Origin: Paenibacillus daejeonensis DSM 15491
Lineage (GTDB): Bacteria; Bacillota; Bacilli; Paenibacillales; Paenibacillaceae
Direction of reading: 5' to 3'
Length of the DNA stretch: 64,000 nt
NCBI RefSeq assembly: GCF_000378385.1
Contig: NZ_KB899666.1
Span: 186,001 to 250,000 of the forward strand
In this document: positions 24,801 to 32,700 of the stretch, piece by piece
Layout: each line of letters opens with the position of its first letter
How positions within the stretch are numbered: position 1 is the first letter of the stretch
Notes under the pieces: model-generated
Database searches by the model: none
What the model saw: the letters and a program-made list of their open reading frames with translations, nothing else
Told to the model about the DNA's origin: nothing
Position numbers and translations under genes: made by a program

Positions 24801-24979
24801 GTCGTGCCTGCCCCGCCCGTCAGCTTCTCCAGCGAGCGACCGTGCGTTTCCGCTGCGGTCTCTTCGTAGACGCCCTGTGCGATGTAGCTCGTCTCCCGGA
24901 TCGTCCAGTCGCCGAGCGGCTGCTTGTCCGCCCATTGGCCCTGATCCAGGTAACGGATGAATCGGTTCATACGCTTCAC
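21866..24979 (-). CDS. GH38 alpha-mannosidase
   Basis: A 1037-residue cytoplasmic alpha-mannosidase. After a beta-rich N-terminal region come the catalytic motifs HMVGQSHIDVAWLWPLKE (zinc ligands, about 238-253), GMWVEPDLNLPSGESLVRQ, WLPDTFGYCASLPQ with the nucleophile Asp at about 350, and GHGDGGGGVT. The C-terminal half is the family's beta-sandwich region. Start GTG 24979 has AAGGAGG 8 bases upstream; ATG three codons later is the alternative. No signal peptide, so substrates must be imported, consistent with the ABC importer encoded upstream. Confidence 0.92.
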   Translation of the reverse strand: MKRMNRFIRYLDQGQWADKQPLGDWTIRETSYIAQGVYEETAAETHGRSLEKLTGGAGTTYFLSRSLAVPADWPQQDSVLLYYGTGEGMLSIDGAPYHGLDRNHWLVPLPAAKSGKELQLDIELFDPFPEPVDPLNNQAPVRPQLQSAEIALARINRPVYSLLHTVRMVQESAALLPEADMRRIRLEQALERTMDALYPQPERLADEERVAAAEQELREVALQEGASGAGTGVMHMVGQSHIDVAWLWPLKETMRKVGRTFSTVCALMDRYPDFTYSQSQPQLYAYVKAYYPELYERIKARVAEGRWELVGGMWVEPDLNLPSGESLVRQILYGQGFYEREFGKRSTIEWLPDTFGYCASLPQLLKQAGIDHFMTTKLGWNDTNTFPHTLFDWVGIDGTSVVAYQNHGLNEHTKPVDVQDHWKAYATKDKHDELMLLYGHGDGGGGVTHEMLEYVDRGELMVGQPAGRISTAEEFFAGIDSKQPELPTWHGDLYLELHRGTLTTHAYNKLSNRRAEQLYRRAEIWGRFAELGGTKVAALDGLQEGWELLLLNQFHDIIPGTAIPEVYVTSREQYERVFQLGHEALEQGQTALAAAMHTEGEGQPYVVFNSLGWDRTDTVLIESDAQAGVAFWDVEGELASDVRSVDEETGRTTWAVQVKAVPAFGSRVIWQRPQAESVVAGKTAGAELSDTWETDRWLLHFNARGEITRWLDKVVGRELIADGQRANELQLFYDTPVEWDAWDIDPRFEQQPAEQAELLERSVAITGDVLDVLRFRWRIGSSTVEQDLVFYKHTGRVDFVTKVDWQENHKVLKAAFPVDVLATQATYEIPFGALARPTHRNTTWEQAQFEVCGHRFADLSENGYGVSLLNDCKYGYDVLDGVMRITLLRAPSWPDRDADRGAHAFTYSLYPHRGDWRQAGVVREAAALNEPLQVVATSSHPGTLGTKHAWLSYDSEHVQLDTIKQAEDGSGTIIRMYESGGGRDHAVLRDLPSSARITEVNLLEDELSELSVVDGELKLPFRPYQVRTIKITEAATA

Positions 24980-25026
24980 TACAGTTGCCTCCTTTGCTTC
25001 TCTGCTGCCCCTCTCGGGACCTCAAT

Positions 25027-25062
25027 AGAAAAACTCTCCGAACGCAGATGCCTTCGGAGAGT
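25027..25062 (-). terminator. Terminator-like hairpin between SBP and GH38 genes
   Basis: On the minus strand ACTCTCCGAA pairs with TTCGGAGAGT and is followed by TTTTTC. It lies 24 bases after the solute-binding-protein stop and 48 before the GH38 start, so it probably lets only part of the transcription reach the enzymes. Confidence 0.7.
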
Positions 25063-25085
25063 GGTTGGACGATTAGGCCTGTCGT

Positions 25086-26696
25086 CTAGCTGTTTTTCCA
25101 ACGGTCGTATGCCGCTTGATGAATTTCAGCCATGCGGTCGCCGCCCATTTTTTGAATCGTGCTTACATAGTTGTCCCAGTTCGTCATCGGCTCAGCGCCT
25201 GTCACGAACTTGGCTTCCATTTGACGAACATAGGTGTTGAGGTCAGACGTCATCATGGTGACTTCAGACTGCTCTTCCGGTGTCAGGAACAATACAGGGA
25301 AAGGAATCCGAGCGCCGCGGTCAAGCAGCTTGGTCTTCGTCTCGTTCTTCACCCAGTCATCGACTTCCTCCAGAAGACCATTTTCGATTTCAGCCAGGTT
25401 GATGGTTGGAGCCGGGATACCGTAGTTTGGTGTAATTCTGGAACGGTATTCCTCACGGTCGCCGCCGTCTGGTACAGGCAGATATTCCTTCACGTAGTTG
25501 TCTTTATCCGTGTACTGCCACAGGACACCTTCAGGTCCTTTGTTAAACATGGTCGCGCCCTCGATGGAGTACGCATGGTCGATCCAGCGCAGCGAAGCTT
25601 CAGGCGACGGATTCGTGTTGGAGATGGCAAACGCGCCCGTGTTGATGCCTTTGTTCATGGCGATCGCAGGCTTGTCTACGAATTCGCTGACAATCGGGGC
25701 GAACATTGGATCACTTTCACTCGGCTCTTCGCCCATCATTTGCCAAGGCACCCAAGCGGAGAACATGCCCAGCTGGTTATTACGAGCTTTGGCTTCGCGC
25801 TGCTCAGCAGTTTGGGAGAAGCTCTCCTGGTCCAGCAGACCTTCGTTCCACAGACGATTCAGGTACGTCAGGTACTCTTTGTAGCCTTCTTCCATAGGTG
25901 TATAACGGACAACTTCGTTGTCATCGACATAGATTTCTTCTTCATAGATACCGAATGCGCCCAGCAGCCATGTACGGATATCACGCAGACTGTTATTCGG
26001 GGAAGCAGAGGACAATGGAATCTCGTCCGCTTGGCCGTTGCCGTTCGGATCTTCTTCTTTGACACGCTTCAGGTACGTGAAGAGCTCTTCTGTCGTCTCA
26101 GGCAGCTTGTCCACGCCGAGAGCTTCCAGGAATTCACCGTTGTACCAGAGCGGGTTGCGGTACCAAGGCTGGTTGAATTCAATAACCGGCAGCGCGTAGA
26201 TATGACCGTCCGGTGCGGTGATCGATTTGCGAATCTCCGGGTTTTCTTCAAGAATCTGTCTTACATTTGGTGCATGCGTCTCAATGAGATCTTCGAGCGG
26301 CAGCAGAATTCCCTGTTCCCCGTAGTTCATTTGCTCTGCAGGCGTGAGTCCCGCTGCATAGAAGATGTCAGGATACGAACCGCTGGAGAACACCAGGTTC
26401 TTCTTGGTTTCGAAGCCGTCCTTCGGTGCGTTCTGGAATTCCATTGTGATGCCCGTCAATTTCTCCATCTCTTGGAACACCAGCATATCATTCCAGTTCT
26501 GAATCCCTACGTCCGGACCCATCATGGTGAGCGTAAGCGGCTCATTAACAACCGGGAACCCTTCAGCGTTTACCGTTTCTGCAGATGTGCCCTGCTCGCT
26601 CCCTGTGTTTGTGTCTGATGAGCTGCAAGCAGATAGTGCTCCGGCGATCATGGCACCCGCAAGTACCAGTCCCAGCCCCTTTTTAACTCTTTTCAT
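25086..26696 (-). CDS. Extracellular sugar-binding lipoprotein (ABC importer)
   Basis: A 536-residue solute-binding protein anchored by a lipid on Cys24 (signal MKRVKKGLGLVLAGAMIAGA, then LSAC). The mature protein has the family layout of LplA-type binding proteins: LTLTMMGPDVG, NAPKDGFETKKNLVFSSGSYPDIFYAAG, DEDPNG-like calcium/loop segment EEDPNGNGQADEIPL. I chose ATG 26696 with AAAGGAGG upstream; the open frame extends 50 codons more without signal character. It works with the two permeases encoded upstream; the likely cargo is mannose-containing oligosaccharide, from context. Confidence 0.9.
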   Translation of the reverse strand: MKRVKKGLGLVLAGAMIAGALSACSSSDTNTGSEQGTSAETVNAEGFPVVNEPLTLTMMGPDVGIQNWNDMLVFQEMEKLTGITMEFQNAPKDGFETKKNLVFSSGSYPDIFYAAGLTPAEQMNYGEQGILLPLEDLIETHAPNVRQILEENPEIRKSITAPDGHIYALPVIEFNQPWYRNPLWYNGEFLEALGVDKLPETTEELFTYLKRVKEEDPNGNGQADEIPLSSASPNNSLRDIRTWLLGAFGIYEEEIYVDDNEVVRYTPMEEGYKEYLTYLNRLWNEGLLDQESFSQTAEQREAKARNNQLGMFSAWVPWQMMGEEPSESDPMFAPIVSEFVDKPAIAMNKGINTGAFAISNTNPSPEASLRWIDHAYSIEGATMFNKGPEGVLWQYTDKDNYVKEYLPVPDGGDREEYRSRITPNYGIPAPTINLAEIENGLLEEVDDWVKNETKTKLLDRGARIPFPVLFLTPEEQSEVTMMTSDLNTYVRQMEAKFVTGAEPMTNWDNYVSTIQKMGGDRMAEIHQAAYDRWKNS

Positions 26697-26785
26697 ACGT
26701 GATCCTCCTTTGTAATAACCTTGCTTATGATTCTTATAATAAACGAAGATGACGGCAATTCCCTTAAACGACGGACGGTAAAAAA

Positions 26786-26800
26786 TTGCAATCGCTTTTA
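26786..26800. promoter_or_regulatory. cre-like site upstream of the binding-protein gene
   Basis: TTGCAATCGCTTTTA matches the CcpA consensus WTGNAANCGNWNNCW at all but one fixed position (T for C near the end). It lies 90 bases upstream of the lipoprotein start, suggesting catabolite control within the importer operon. Confidence 0.4.
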
Positions 26801-26906
26801 TTCGACCCGGCGCAGAGACCCCTCTTCGGTTATTAGCACAGTACAATTACGGCAGCCGCACAGCGCGGGACCGCTTACAACGTCGATATGGAAAGTGGGG
26901 CGTTGT

Positions 26907-26932
26907 GCCGGCACCCTCAGCGGGGTACCGGC
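26907..26932 (-). promoter_or_regulatory. Intercistronic stem-loop between permease and binding protein genes
   Basis: GCCGGCACCC (26907-26916) pairs with GGGTACCGGC (26923-26932) with one wobble and a 6-base loop. It lies in the 308-base gap between the second permease stop and the binding-protein start. No T-run follows, so an RNA-processing or stability role that raises binding-protein expression is more likely than termination. Apart from this and the cre-like site no gene is seen in the gap. Confidence 0.45.
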
Positions 26933-27004
26933 CTGCCCCTGGCTGGCGAAGCAGGACCGGCATGAAGCCGGAACCCGCAATCGTCAAGCCTTTGACCCTT
27001 TTAC

Positions 27005-27916
27005 TTAACCTTTTACCGAACCGATCATGACGCCTTGAACAAAGAAGCGCTGCAAGAACGGATAAACGGCAATAATAGGTAGCGTGGACACAATAATGAC
27101 TGAATATTTAACCATGGATGCCAATTCAGCCTTGGATGACGCAATCGCCGCCATATCAGCGGTCATGGTGCCGCCTGTTGTTTCTGCTGTCGCTTCCTGG
27201 AGGACCAGGATCTGACGCAGAATCATTTGCAGCGGGAATTTGCTCTCGTCATTCAGATAAATCAAGGCCGAGAAGTAGCTGTTCCAGTGCATGACACCGT
27301 AGAACAAAGCCATAACTGCAATGATTGGCGCTGACAACGGAAGCACAATCTTGATGAACAGGCGCATGTTGGTACAGCCGTCAATGTGCGCAGCCTCCTG
27401 CAGCTCCTTCGGAATCGTGGAATGGAAGAACGTCCGGGCAACAATAATATTCCATACCGTAGCGGATACCGGAAGAATCAATGCCCACATGGAGTTAATC
27501 AGGCCCAGATCTCTTACGACCAGGTATGTCGGTACCAGACCACCATTGAAGAACATGGTGATCAGAATCAAAATCATGAACAGCTGACGGCCGTAGAAGT
27601 CGCTCCGGCTCAGCGCATAGGCTGCAGGCAGTGTGACCGCCAGGTTAATCAGGGTTCCGACCACGGTATAGAGAATCGTGTTGCGGTAACCCATCCATAT
27701 TTTTGCGTTATCCAGGACAAGCTTGAAGCCCTCCAGCGTAAACCCTTTGGGCAGCAGCCACATCTCGCCGGAGTTGACATAACGCGGCGTACTGACCGAT
27801 GCGCTGAGCATGTAGACCAGCGGATAGAGCACGACAATCAATGCCGCTGTCAGGAAAATATAGACGAAGACAAGAAATAACTTGTCGCCTCTGGATTCTT
27901 TAATTGCCGATATCAT
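27005..27916 (-). CDS. Carbohydrate ABC transporter permease, LplC/CUT1 type
   Basis: A 303-residue inner permease with six predicted membrane helices, beginning KLFLVFVYIFLTAALIVVLYPLVYML. The ATPase-contacting EAA loop is EAAHIDGCTNMRLFIKIVLPLS (about 198-219). The C-terminus ends VQGVMIGSVKG, typical of the LplC group. It starts 16 bases after the other permease's stop. The ATPase of CUT1 systems is normally encoded elsewhere, and none is present here. Confidence 0.9.
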   Translation of the reverse strand: MISAIKESRGDKLFLVFVYIFLTAALIVVLYPLVYMLSASVSTPRYVNSGEMWLLPKGFTLEGFKLVLDNAKIWMGYRNTILYTVVGTLINLAVTLPAAYALSRSDFYGRQLFMILILITMFFNGGLVPTYLVVRDLGLINSMWALILPVSATVWNIIVARTFFHSTIPKELQEAAHIDGCTNMRLFIKIVLPLSAPIIAVMALFYGVMHWNSYFSALIYLNDESKFPLQMILRQILVLQEATAETTGGTMTADMAAIASSKAELASMVKYSVIIVSTLPIIAVYPFLQRFFVQGVMIGSVKG

Positions 27917-27931
27917 AGATGTGACCTCCTT

Positions 27932-28894
27932 TTACCACAGACTGTTGTCGCTGGTCTTTTTGGCGATGCGGTTGACCGTTATGAGCAGGATGGCGTTGAC
28001 CACGGAGTTGAACAAGCCCACCGCCGTGGAGAAGCTGAGCTGGTTGTTAACCAAGCCTGCCCTGTAGACAAAGGTCGAGATGACATCGGAGGATTCCATG
28101 TTCAGCGAGTTTTGCAGCAATAATATTTTCTCGTAGCCGACACCGAGAATGTTGCCCACATTGAGGATGAGCAGAATCGAGATCGTCGGAATAATCGTCG
28201 GGATATTAATATGAAGCACCCGTTTGAACCGGCTGGCGCCGTCCACAATTGCCGCTTCATGCAGCTGCGGATCCACACCCGATAACGCGGCCAAATAAAT
28301 GATCGTGCCCCAGCCTGCACTCTGCCATACGCCTGATAGCACATAGACCGTCTTAAACCAGGCCGGATCCTCCAGGAAATTCGCTGGCTGCAGTCCAACC
28401 CATTCGATCATGCGGATCAGAATCCCTGAGGACGGGCTCAGGAACGTAATGATCATCCCCGCCATAACGACGATAGAGATGAAATGCGGTGCATACGTAA
28501 CCGTCTGGACACTTTTCTTGAAAAAGCCATTACGGATTTCGTTAAAGGCCAGTGCCAGGATAATCGGCAGCGGGAACCCAATAGCTAGCTCATACAAGCT
28601 GATGCTCAGCGTGTTCCACAGGAGATCCCAGAAATAGTAGGAGTTGAAGAATCGTTCAAAATGATCGAATCCTACCCATGGGCTGCCGGTAATGCCTTTG
28701 GCTGGCTGAAAGTTTTTGAATGCAATCTGCACGCCATACATCGGTAAATAATGAAAGATAAAAAAGTACAGCATGCACGGTAAGATAAATAAGTACAGCT
28801 CCCAATTGTGCATGACTCTTCTGCGCCAGGAAGTTTTCTTCGGTCGTTCCGGCGTGGTGTTTGTCTGAGGCGTCAATTCCTGACTTGCTTTCAA
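27932..28894 (-). CDS. Carbohydrate ABC transporter permease, LplB/CUT1 type
   Basis: A 320-residue permease, partner of the LplC-type protein. Helix 1 is LYLFILPCMLYFFIFHYLPMYGV; the EAA loop is EAAIVDGASRFKRVLHINIP. I place the start at TTG 28894 because AAAGGAG lies 9 bases upstream; the open frame continues 35 codons upstream as a charged Arg/Glu-rich stretch without a ribosome site. It is the first gene of the minus-strand mannoside operon and is divergent from the GH125 gene. Confidence 0.88.
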   Translation of the reverse strand: MKASQELTPQTNTTPERPKKTSWRRRVMHNWELYLFILPCMLYFFIFHYLPMYGVQIAFKNFQPAKGITGSPWVGFDHFERFFNSYYFWDLLWNTLSISLYELAIGFPLPIILALAFNEIRNGFFKKSVQTVTYAPHFISIVVMAGMIITFLSPSSGILIRMIEWVGLQPANFLEDPAWFKTVYVLSGVWQSAGWGTIIYLAALSGVDPQLHEAAIVDGASRFKRVLHINIPTIIPTISILLILNVGNILGVGYEKILLLQNSLNMESSDVISTFVYRAGLVNNQLSFSTAVGLFNSVVNAILLITVNRIAKKTSDNSLW

Positions 28895-29343
28895 ATCGTA
28901 CCGTCTCCTTTCCCTCGGCTCAGCCCTGTGTTCTGCCTCTTTCCCGAAGCCGCTTTCATAGCTCTCATATAGAGCGCGTAACAAGGATCTGCGACGCATG
29001 CAATGGACGACTTCGCCGGTGTGTGGGCAGCTGTGACTGATGCCTTATCAAGCAAGCGTATTCATATCCGTCTCGCTCCGGCTTATAGGTCACATTGTAG
29101 GCATTGCGAGGGGTGAGGGTAAATATGTCGTCTATGCATTGTCATGACAAAAAGCCCGTCACGCCAGGTGTGGCAAGGCTTCCAGCGTGTTGACCCTCGG
29201 AGCTGAATGGGGGTTGTCATCGACGGAATGTGTAGGTTTTGACCCGGTAAAATGCAGCTCAAATGATACATATTGTGCTTCCGGGCGAGGTGTGACACCC
29301 TGTCTTGAGACCGATTACAACGTTACAGGAGGTTCTTCACCCC
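28895..29343. promoter_or_regulatory. Divergent promoter region of the mannoside locus
   Basis: This 449-base spacer must hold the promoters of the importer operon and of the GH125 gene. On the minus strand TTGTTA and TATGAA are 18 bases apart near 28960-28985, and the spacer between them contains an inverted GCTCT/AGAGC pair that could be an operator. On the plus strand a TTGACC hexamer at 29239-29244 lacks a clear -10. No gene is seen. Confidence 0.35.
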
Positions 29344-30624
29344 ATGACAATTCCAGCATCCGTATCCCGCTATCTGGACCAGGTCGATGAGCGTCTGGCT
29401 CACCGCCCGAAGCTGCAGCAGCTGTTCCGCAACACCTTTCCCAATACATTAGAAACGACGACCAAGCTGATGGACGACGGCACGACCTTCGTCTTCACCG
29501 GAGACATTCCGGCGATGTGGCTGCGTGATTCCACGGAGCAAGTTCGTCACTATCTGCCGCTGACCAAGGACGATCCCGAGCTCCAACGCATCATCAGCGG
29601 ATTGATTGCCCGCCAGATGTTCTACCTGACCATTGATCCATACACCAATGCCTTTAATGAAACCGCCAGCGATGCGCACTATCGTGCCTCCGACGATTGC
29701 AACCTCAATCCGTGGATGTGGGAGCGCAAGTATGAGCTCGATTCGCTCTGCTTCCCGTTCCAGCTGTTGCATGATTATTGGACAACAACGGGCGATACGA
29801 GCGTGTTCACCGACATTTGCTACCGGGCCATGACCTCCGCCGTGGACCTGATGATCACCGAACAGCGGCATATGGAACGGTCGCCATACCATTTTATCCG
29901 TGACACTCACCAGGAGACGGAGACGCTGCAAAATGAAGGCCGCGGCCTTCCGGTCAACTATACCGGCATGACTTGGTCCGGTTTCCGTCCAAGTGATGAC
30001 GCTTGCCTCTTCGGCTACAACATCCCGAACAACATGTTCGCCGTCGTCGTGCTGGGCCATATCCGCGAGATCGCTAGCGAGATCTATAAGGATGAGCGGC
30101 TGGCCGCCCGGGCCGAGAAGCTACGCAAAGAAATCGACTTCGGCATTCGTGCCTACGGCATCGTCAACCATCCGAAGCATGGACCGATCTATGCCTACGA
30201 AACTGACGGCTTCGGCAACTACAGCCTGATGGATGACGCCGGTACGCCGGGCCTCATTTCGATTCCTTATATCGGCTACGTCGGTGCTGACGATCCGGTG
30301 TACCAGAACACGCGGCGGTTCGCGCTGAGCTTCGACAATCCCTTCTACTTTGAAGGTAAACACGCGCGTGGCATCGGCAGCCCGCATACACCAGGCGGCT
30401 ATGTGTGGCACATGGCGCTCTCGATGCAGGGGATCACTTCAGAGGACGATGACGAGATCCGCGAGCTGGTCGACATGCTCGTCAATACTGATGCGGACAC
30501 CGGCTACATGCACGAGGGCTTCCACCCCGACAACCCGGCGATCTACACTCGCCCTTGGTTCGCATGGTCCAACAGCCTCTTCGCCTCCCTCATCGTCAAA
30601 GCGATGGATCGGGGATTGGTGTAG
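29344..30624 (+). CDS. GH125 exo-alpha-1,6-mannosidase
   Basis: A 426-residue cytoplasmic enzyme of glycoside hydrolase family 125, metal-independent alpha-mannosidases that cut alpha-1,6-linked mannose. Signatures: TFVFTGDIPAMWLRDSTEQV (about 33-52), YTNAFNETASDAHY, GMTWSGFRPSDDACLFGYN, and HTPGGYVWHMALSMQG with NPAIYTRPWFAWSNSLF near the end. The ATG at 29344 has ACAGGAGG 9 bases upstream; the frame extends 13 codons to a TTG with no site. It is divergent from the importer/GH38/GH130 operon, and together they would degrade alpha-mannans or high-mannose glycans. Confidence 0.92.
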   Translation: MTIPASVSRYLDQVDERLAHRPKLQQLFRNTFPNTLETTTKLMDDGTTFVFTGDIPAMWLRDSTEQVRHYLPLTKDDPELQRIISGLIARQMFYLTIDPYTNAFNETASDAHYRASDDCNLNPWMWERKYELDSLCFPFQLLHDYWTTTGDTSVFTDICYRAMTSAVDLMITEQRHMERSPYHFIRDTHQETETLQNEGRGLPVNYTGMTWSGFRPSDDACLFGYNIPNNMFAVVVLGHIREIASEIYKDERLAARAEKLRKEIDFGIRAYGIVNHPKHGPIYAYETDGFGNYSLMDDAGTPGLISIPYIGYVGADDPVYQNTRRFALSFDNPFYFEGKHARGIGSPHTPGGYVWHMALSMQGITSEDDDEIRELVDMLVNTDADTGYMHEGFHPDNPAIYTRPWFAWSNSLFASLIVKAMDRGLV

Positions 30625-30710
30625 GTTGACAGACTAGTTGTACGCGAGCCTTCAAGACCTCAGAAACGATTTAGTATTACTTAGAGTTACTTAGTATTAC
30701 ACCGTGAAGA

Positions 30711-30749
30711 AGCCCGTCTGATCTGTTGAGATTAGACGGGCTTTTTTTT
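30711..30749 (+). terminator. Rho-independent terminator after GH125
   Basis: AGCCCGTCT (30711-30719) and AGACGGGCT (30734-30742) form a 9-bp stem followed by eight T's. It is 87 bases after the GH125 stop. Confidence 0.85.
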
Positions 30750-31008
30750 GCTTCAATAGCTCACCCCGATTGAAATATATGATCGCTGTAAGCCCCCAAT
30801 CTGGCGACAATGGCATGCGCTTGAGCACTCTGCAAGAAATCCACCTCCGATACCCAGGCTTTTCTTCTGCATACTCCCCTAACACCTCATCGTCCGCTTT
30901 ATTCAGGTTCGCACTGCTCGTTTGCTGCGTAACAGTCGATGTGGCTCCTTAACCACTGGGGATTCTTGCGCCTCTCTAACCTTTACCGGCCCCTCACTGA
31001 GTTAGCAA

Positions 31009-31195
31009 ATTCTAACGGCCACCACGGCTGCTATTTCGACCAAAATCGGCACTTTGAAACTCTAACGGCCATATAATCAGTTATTACATGTAAAAACGCC
31101 GCTTTTCATGAGTTCTTGTTACAATAGCTGCACCTGTGGCCGTTAGAATCGTAACCCCCTCAAAAAAGCCGAAATAAGCGCCTATATGGCCATTA
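31009..31195. repeat. Interlocking inverted repeats around TAACGGCCA
   Basis: ATTCTAACGGCCAC at 31009-31022 opens a 27-base arm whose imperfect inverse lies at 31123-31149. A second arm, CTCTAACGGCCATATA (about 31058-31073), has its inverse TATATGGCCATTAGCG near 31172-31190. The order is A, B, A', B', so the two hairpins overlap and exclude each other. The element lies in a 778-base spacer (30625-31402) in which no gene is seen. Confidence 0.6.
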
Positions 31196-31402
31196 GCGCA
31201 AGTTGTCGCGGAGCGAGAAATTTGGGCACCTGCTACGCACCGCTCTTTTGTCTTCAACTAGTTAATAACGTCTAAATGGTGCCTGCGCTGGTCAGAATTT
31301 CGTGTGGAACCCGGGCATCCGTCCAATCCTTATGTTTGCCTACCACATAGAGTAGTACTAAGAAGACACGGCTAATGCCGTATTCCAAAACAAAAAAGGG
31401 TT

Positions 31403-32197
31403 GTGATCCATGTGACTTATCGCTCTGATCCACGTCAGAGAGCATCATCGCACCCGTCGGGCAATCCATCCACAGTGGCACCGGGCGCCGCTTCTCGGTC
31501 GGCCACATCAGGTGCTGCAACAAAAGCCGCGAGACAGGAACTTGGAGCGCCGGGCGCTGTTTCTCGGAGCGCAACACCAGGTGCAGGAGCACCGGGTGCT
31601 GCATCCAGGACTGCGCGGCCGGGAACTGGCGCACCAGCCCCCGCTCCCCTGACGGCGGCCTCAAACGTCGGACCGGGCTATGCCCCGCGAGCCGGTAGTG
31701 TTGCCGGCACCGGAGTGCAGGGTCCAGGAGCCCGCGCATTGACACCATTCGGGCCATCCTCCTCGGAGCTGCCGCCGGGCGCTTCGCCGGTCTTCATGCC
31801 GGCGGTCGTCCCAGTAGCTGAACCGACCGTCATCCCGGCTTCCGGGTCGAGTGCCGCCGGCTCCTCTTCCAAGCTTGGCGGGATCATGAACGGTCTCGGC
31901 GAACTGAAAGGCGTTGTCGACCGTATGGGCGGCATCGATGGCATCATCGGTACCATGGGCAAGGTCCAGAAGGTCGTCGCCGGCGTCCAACAGATGGCCC
32001 CTATGGTGAAGCTGCTCATGGGCTCCTTCGGCAAGAAGGGCGCGGTCGCCCAAACCGCCGAAGAAGACACCGAGTGGCGCCCCCCTCGTCGCAGACGCCG
32101 TCGCCGTCCGGCTGGAGCAGGCAATGGCGCACGTCCCGGCAGCGGCCGTCGCCGCCCGGCGTCCTCCGCCCGACCACGAAAACGCCGCCCTCGTTAG
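31403..32197 (+). CDS. Low-complexity Ala/Pro/Gly-rich protein with Arg-rich tail
   Basis: A hypothetical protein of 264 residues. Residues 1-150 are a disordered Ala/Gly/Pro/Ser region with repeated GAPGAxSRSA-like units. Residues about 155-215 form a likely amphipathic helical core, LGGIMNGLGELKGVVDRMGG then MGKVQKVVAGVQQMAPMVKLLMGSF, remotely like the YqfQ/VrrA-type proteins of spore formers. The end is very basic (RRRRRRRPAG, RKRRPR). The start is GTG at 31403 or 31412; neither has a strong ribosome site. A terminator overlaps the stop, supporting a real gene. Function unknown; a spore- or nucleic-acid-binding role would be speculation. Confidence 0.6.
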   Translation: MIHVTYRSDPRQRASSHPSGNPSTVAPGAASRSATSGAATKAARQELGAPGAVSRSATPGAGAPGAASRTARPGTGAPAPAPLTAASNVGPGYAPRAGSVAGTGVQGPGARALTPFGPSSSELPPGASPVFMPAVVPVAEPTVIPASGSSAAGSSSKLGGIMNGLGELKGVVDRMGGIDGIIGTMGKVQKVVAGVQQMAPMVKLLMGSFGKKGAVAQTAEEDTEWRPPRRRRRRRPAGAGNGARPGSGRRRPASSARPRKRRPR

Positions 32198-32207
32198 GGC
32201 GGCGTTT
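32181..32207 (+). terminator. Terminator overlapping the stop codon
   Basis: AACGCCGCCC and GGGCGGCGTT flank a 6-base loop, giving a 10-bp stem with TTT after it. The TAG stop (32195-32197) lies within the hairpin. Confidence 0.7.
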
Positions 32208-32339
32208 GGTGTTCACAGGGCTGCTGGCTCCTGAGCCAAGCCGTCAGGAGCCAGCGCTTAGAAGCGAGTAGTAAGCAACGCGCAATCAGGTGCGTGCGGA
32301 TGGGCATTTGCAATCAGGTGAGTGGCGTCAATTGCGTGC

Positions 32340-32500
32340 CCGTCAGACGCGGGTTAGTCGCGTGCAGCTAGGAACAGGCGCTCAGATGCGTTTACCAGGC
32401 GTGTTCGGCCAGGAGCAAGTGCTCAATATTGTGCGATCAATCGCGTTCGGCTAGGAGCAAGTGTACAGGACCGTTCGATCAGACGCGTACGCTCAAGAGC
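32340..32500 (+). repeat. Degenerate tandem repeats of about 42 bp
   Basis: Units beginning near CGTGCAGCTAGGAACAGG, CGTGTTCGGCCAGGAGCAAG, CGCGTTCGGCTAGGAGCAAG and CGCGTACGCTCAAGAGCG follow one another with about 42-base spacing, sharing a GGAGCAAGTG-type core and a GCGATCA-type end. No reading frame or stem-loop pattern explains them. The rest of 32208-32700 is AT-richer, with scattered AATTGCAAAACTAC-like repeats, and holds no gene. Confidence 0.5.
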
Positions 32501-32700
32501 GTAAGTGTAAAACTACCATTAGTTTCTGGCTGGGACGGCTCCTTGTTTCTCGTAATTGCAAAACTACACTTAATCCAGTTGAAATCTCCTTGGAATTTCC
32601 AATTCCCTTAGGATTAGTTGTATTTTCGCTTTTAGCAAGGCTCTTCCTGTTCTTTTTATGGTTCGTAATTGTATTTTTGCAGTTGTTGAAGAACGGCCGG

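Noticed and set aside
25116-26618. Plus-strand open frame of 500 codons opposite the binding-protein gene
   Set aside because: Composition shadow; the minus strand encodes a clear lipoprotein with lipobox and ribosome site.
29083-29298. Minus-strand ORF of 71 codons in the divergent promoter region
   Set aside because: No ribosome site or domain; it lies where promoters for both mannoside transcripts are expected.
32340-32500. Possible CRISPR array from 42-bp spaced repeats
   Set aside because: The repeats are degenerate, contiguous and not separated by unique spacers, and no cas genes are near.
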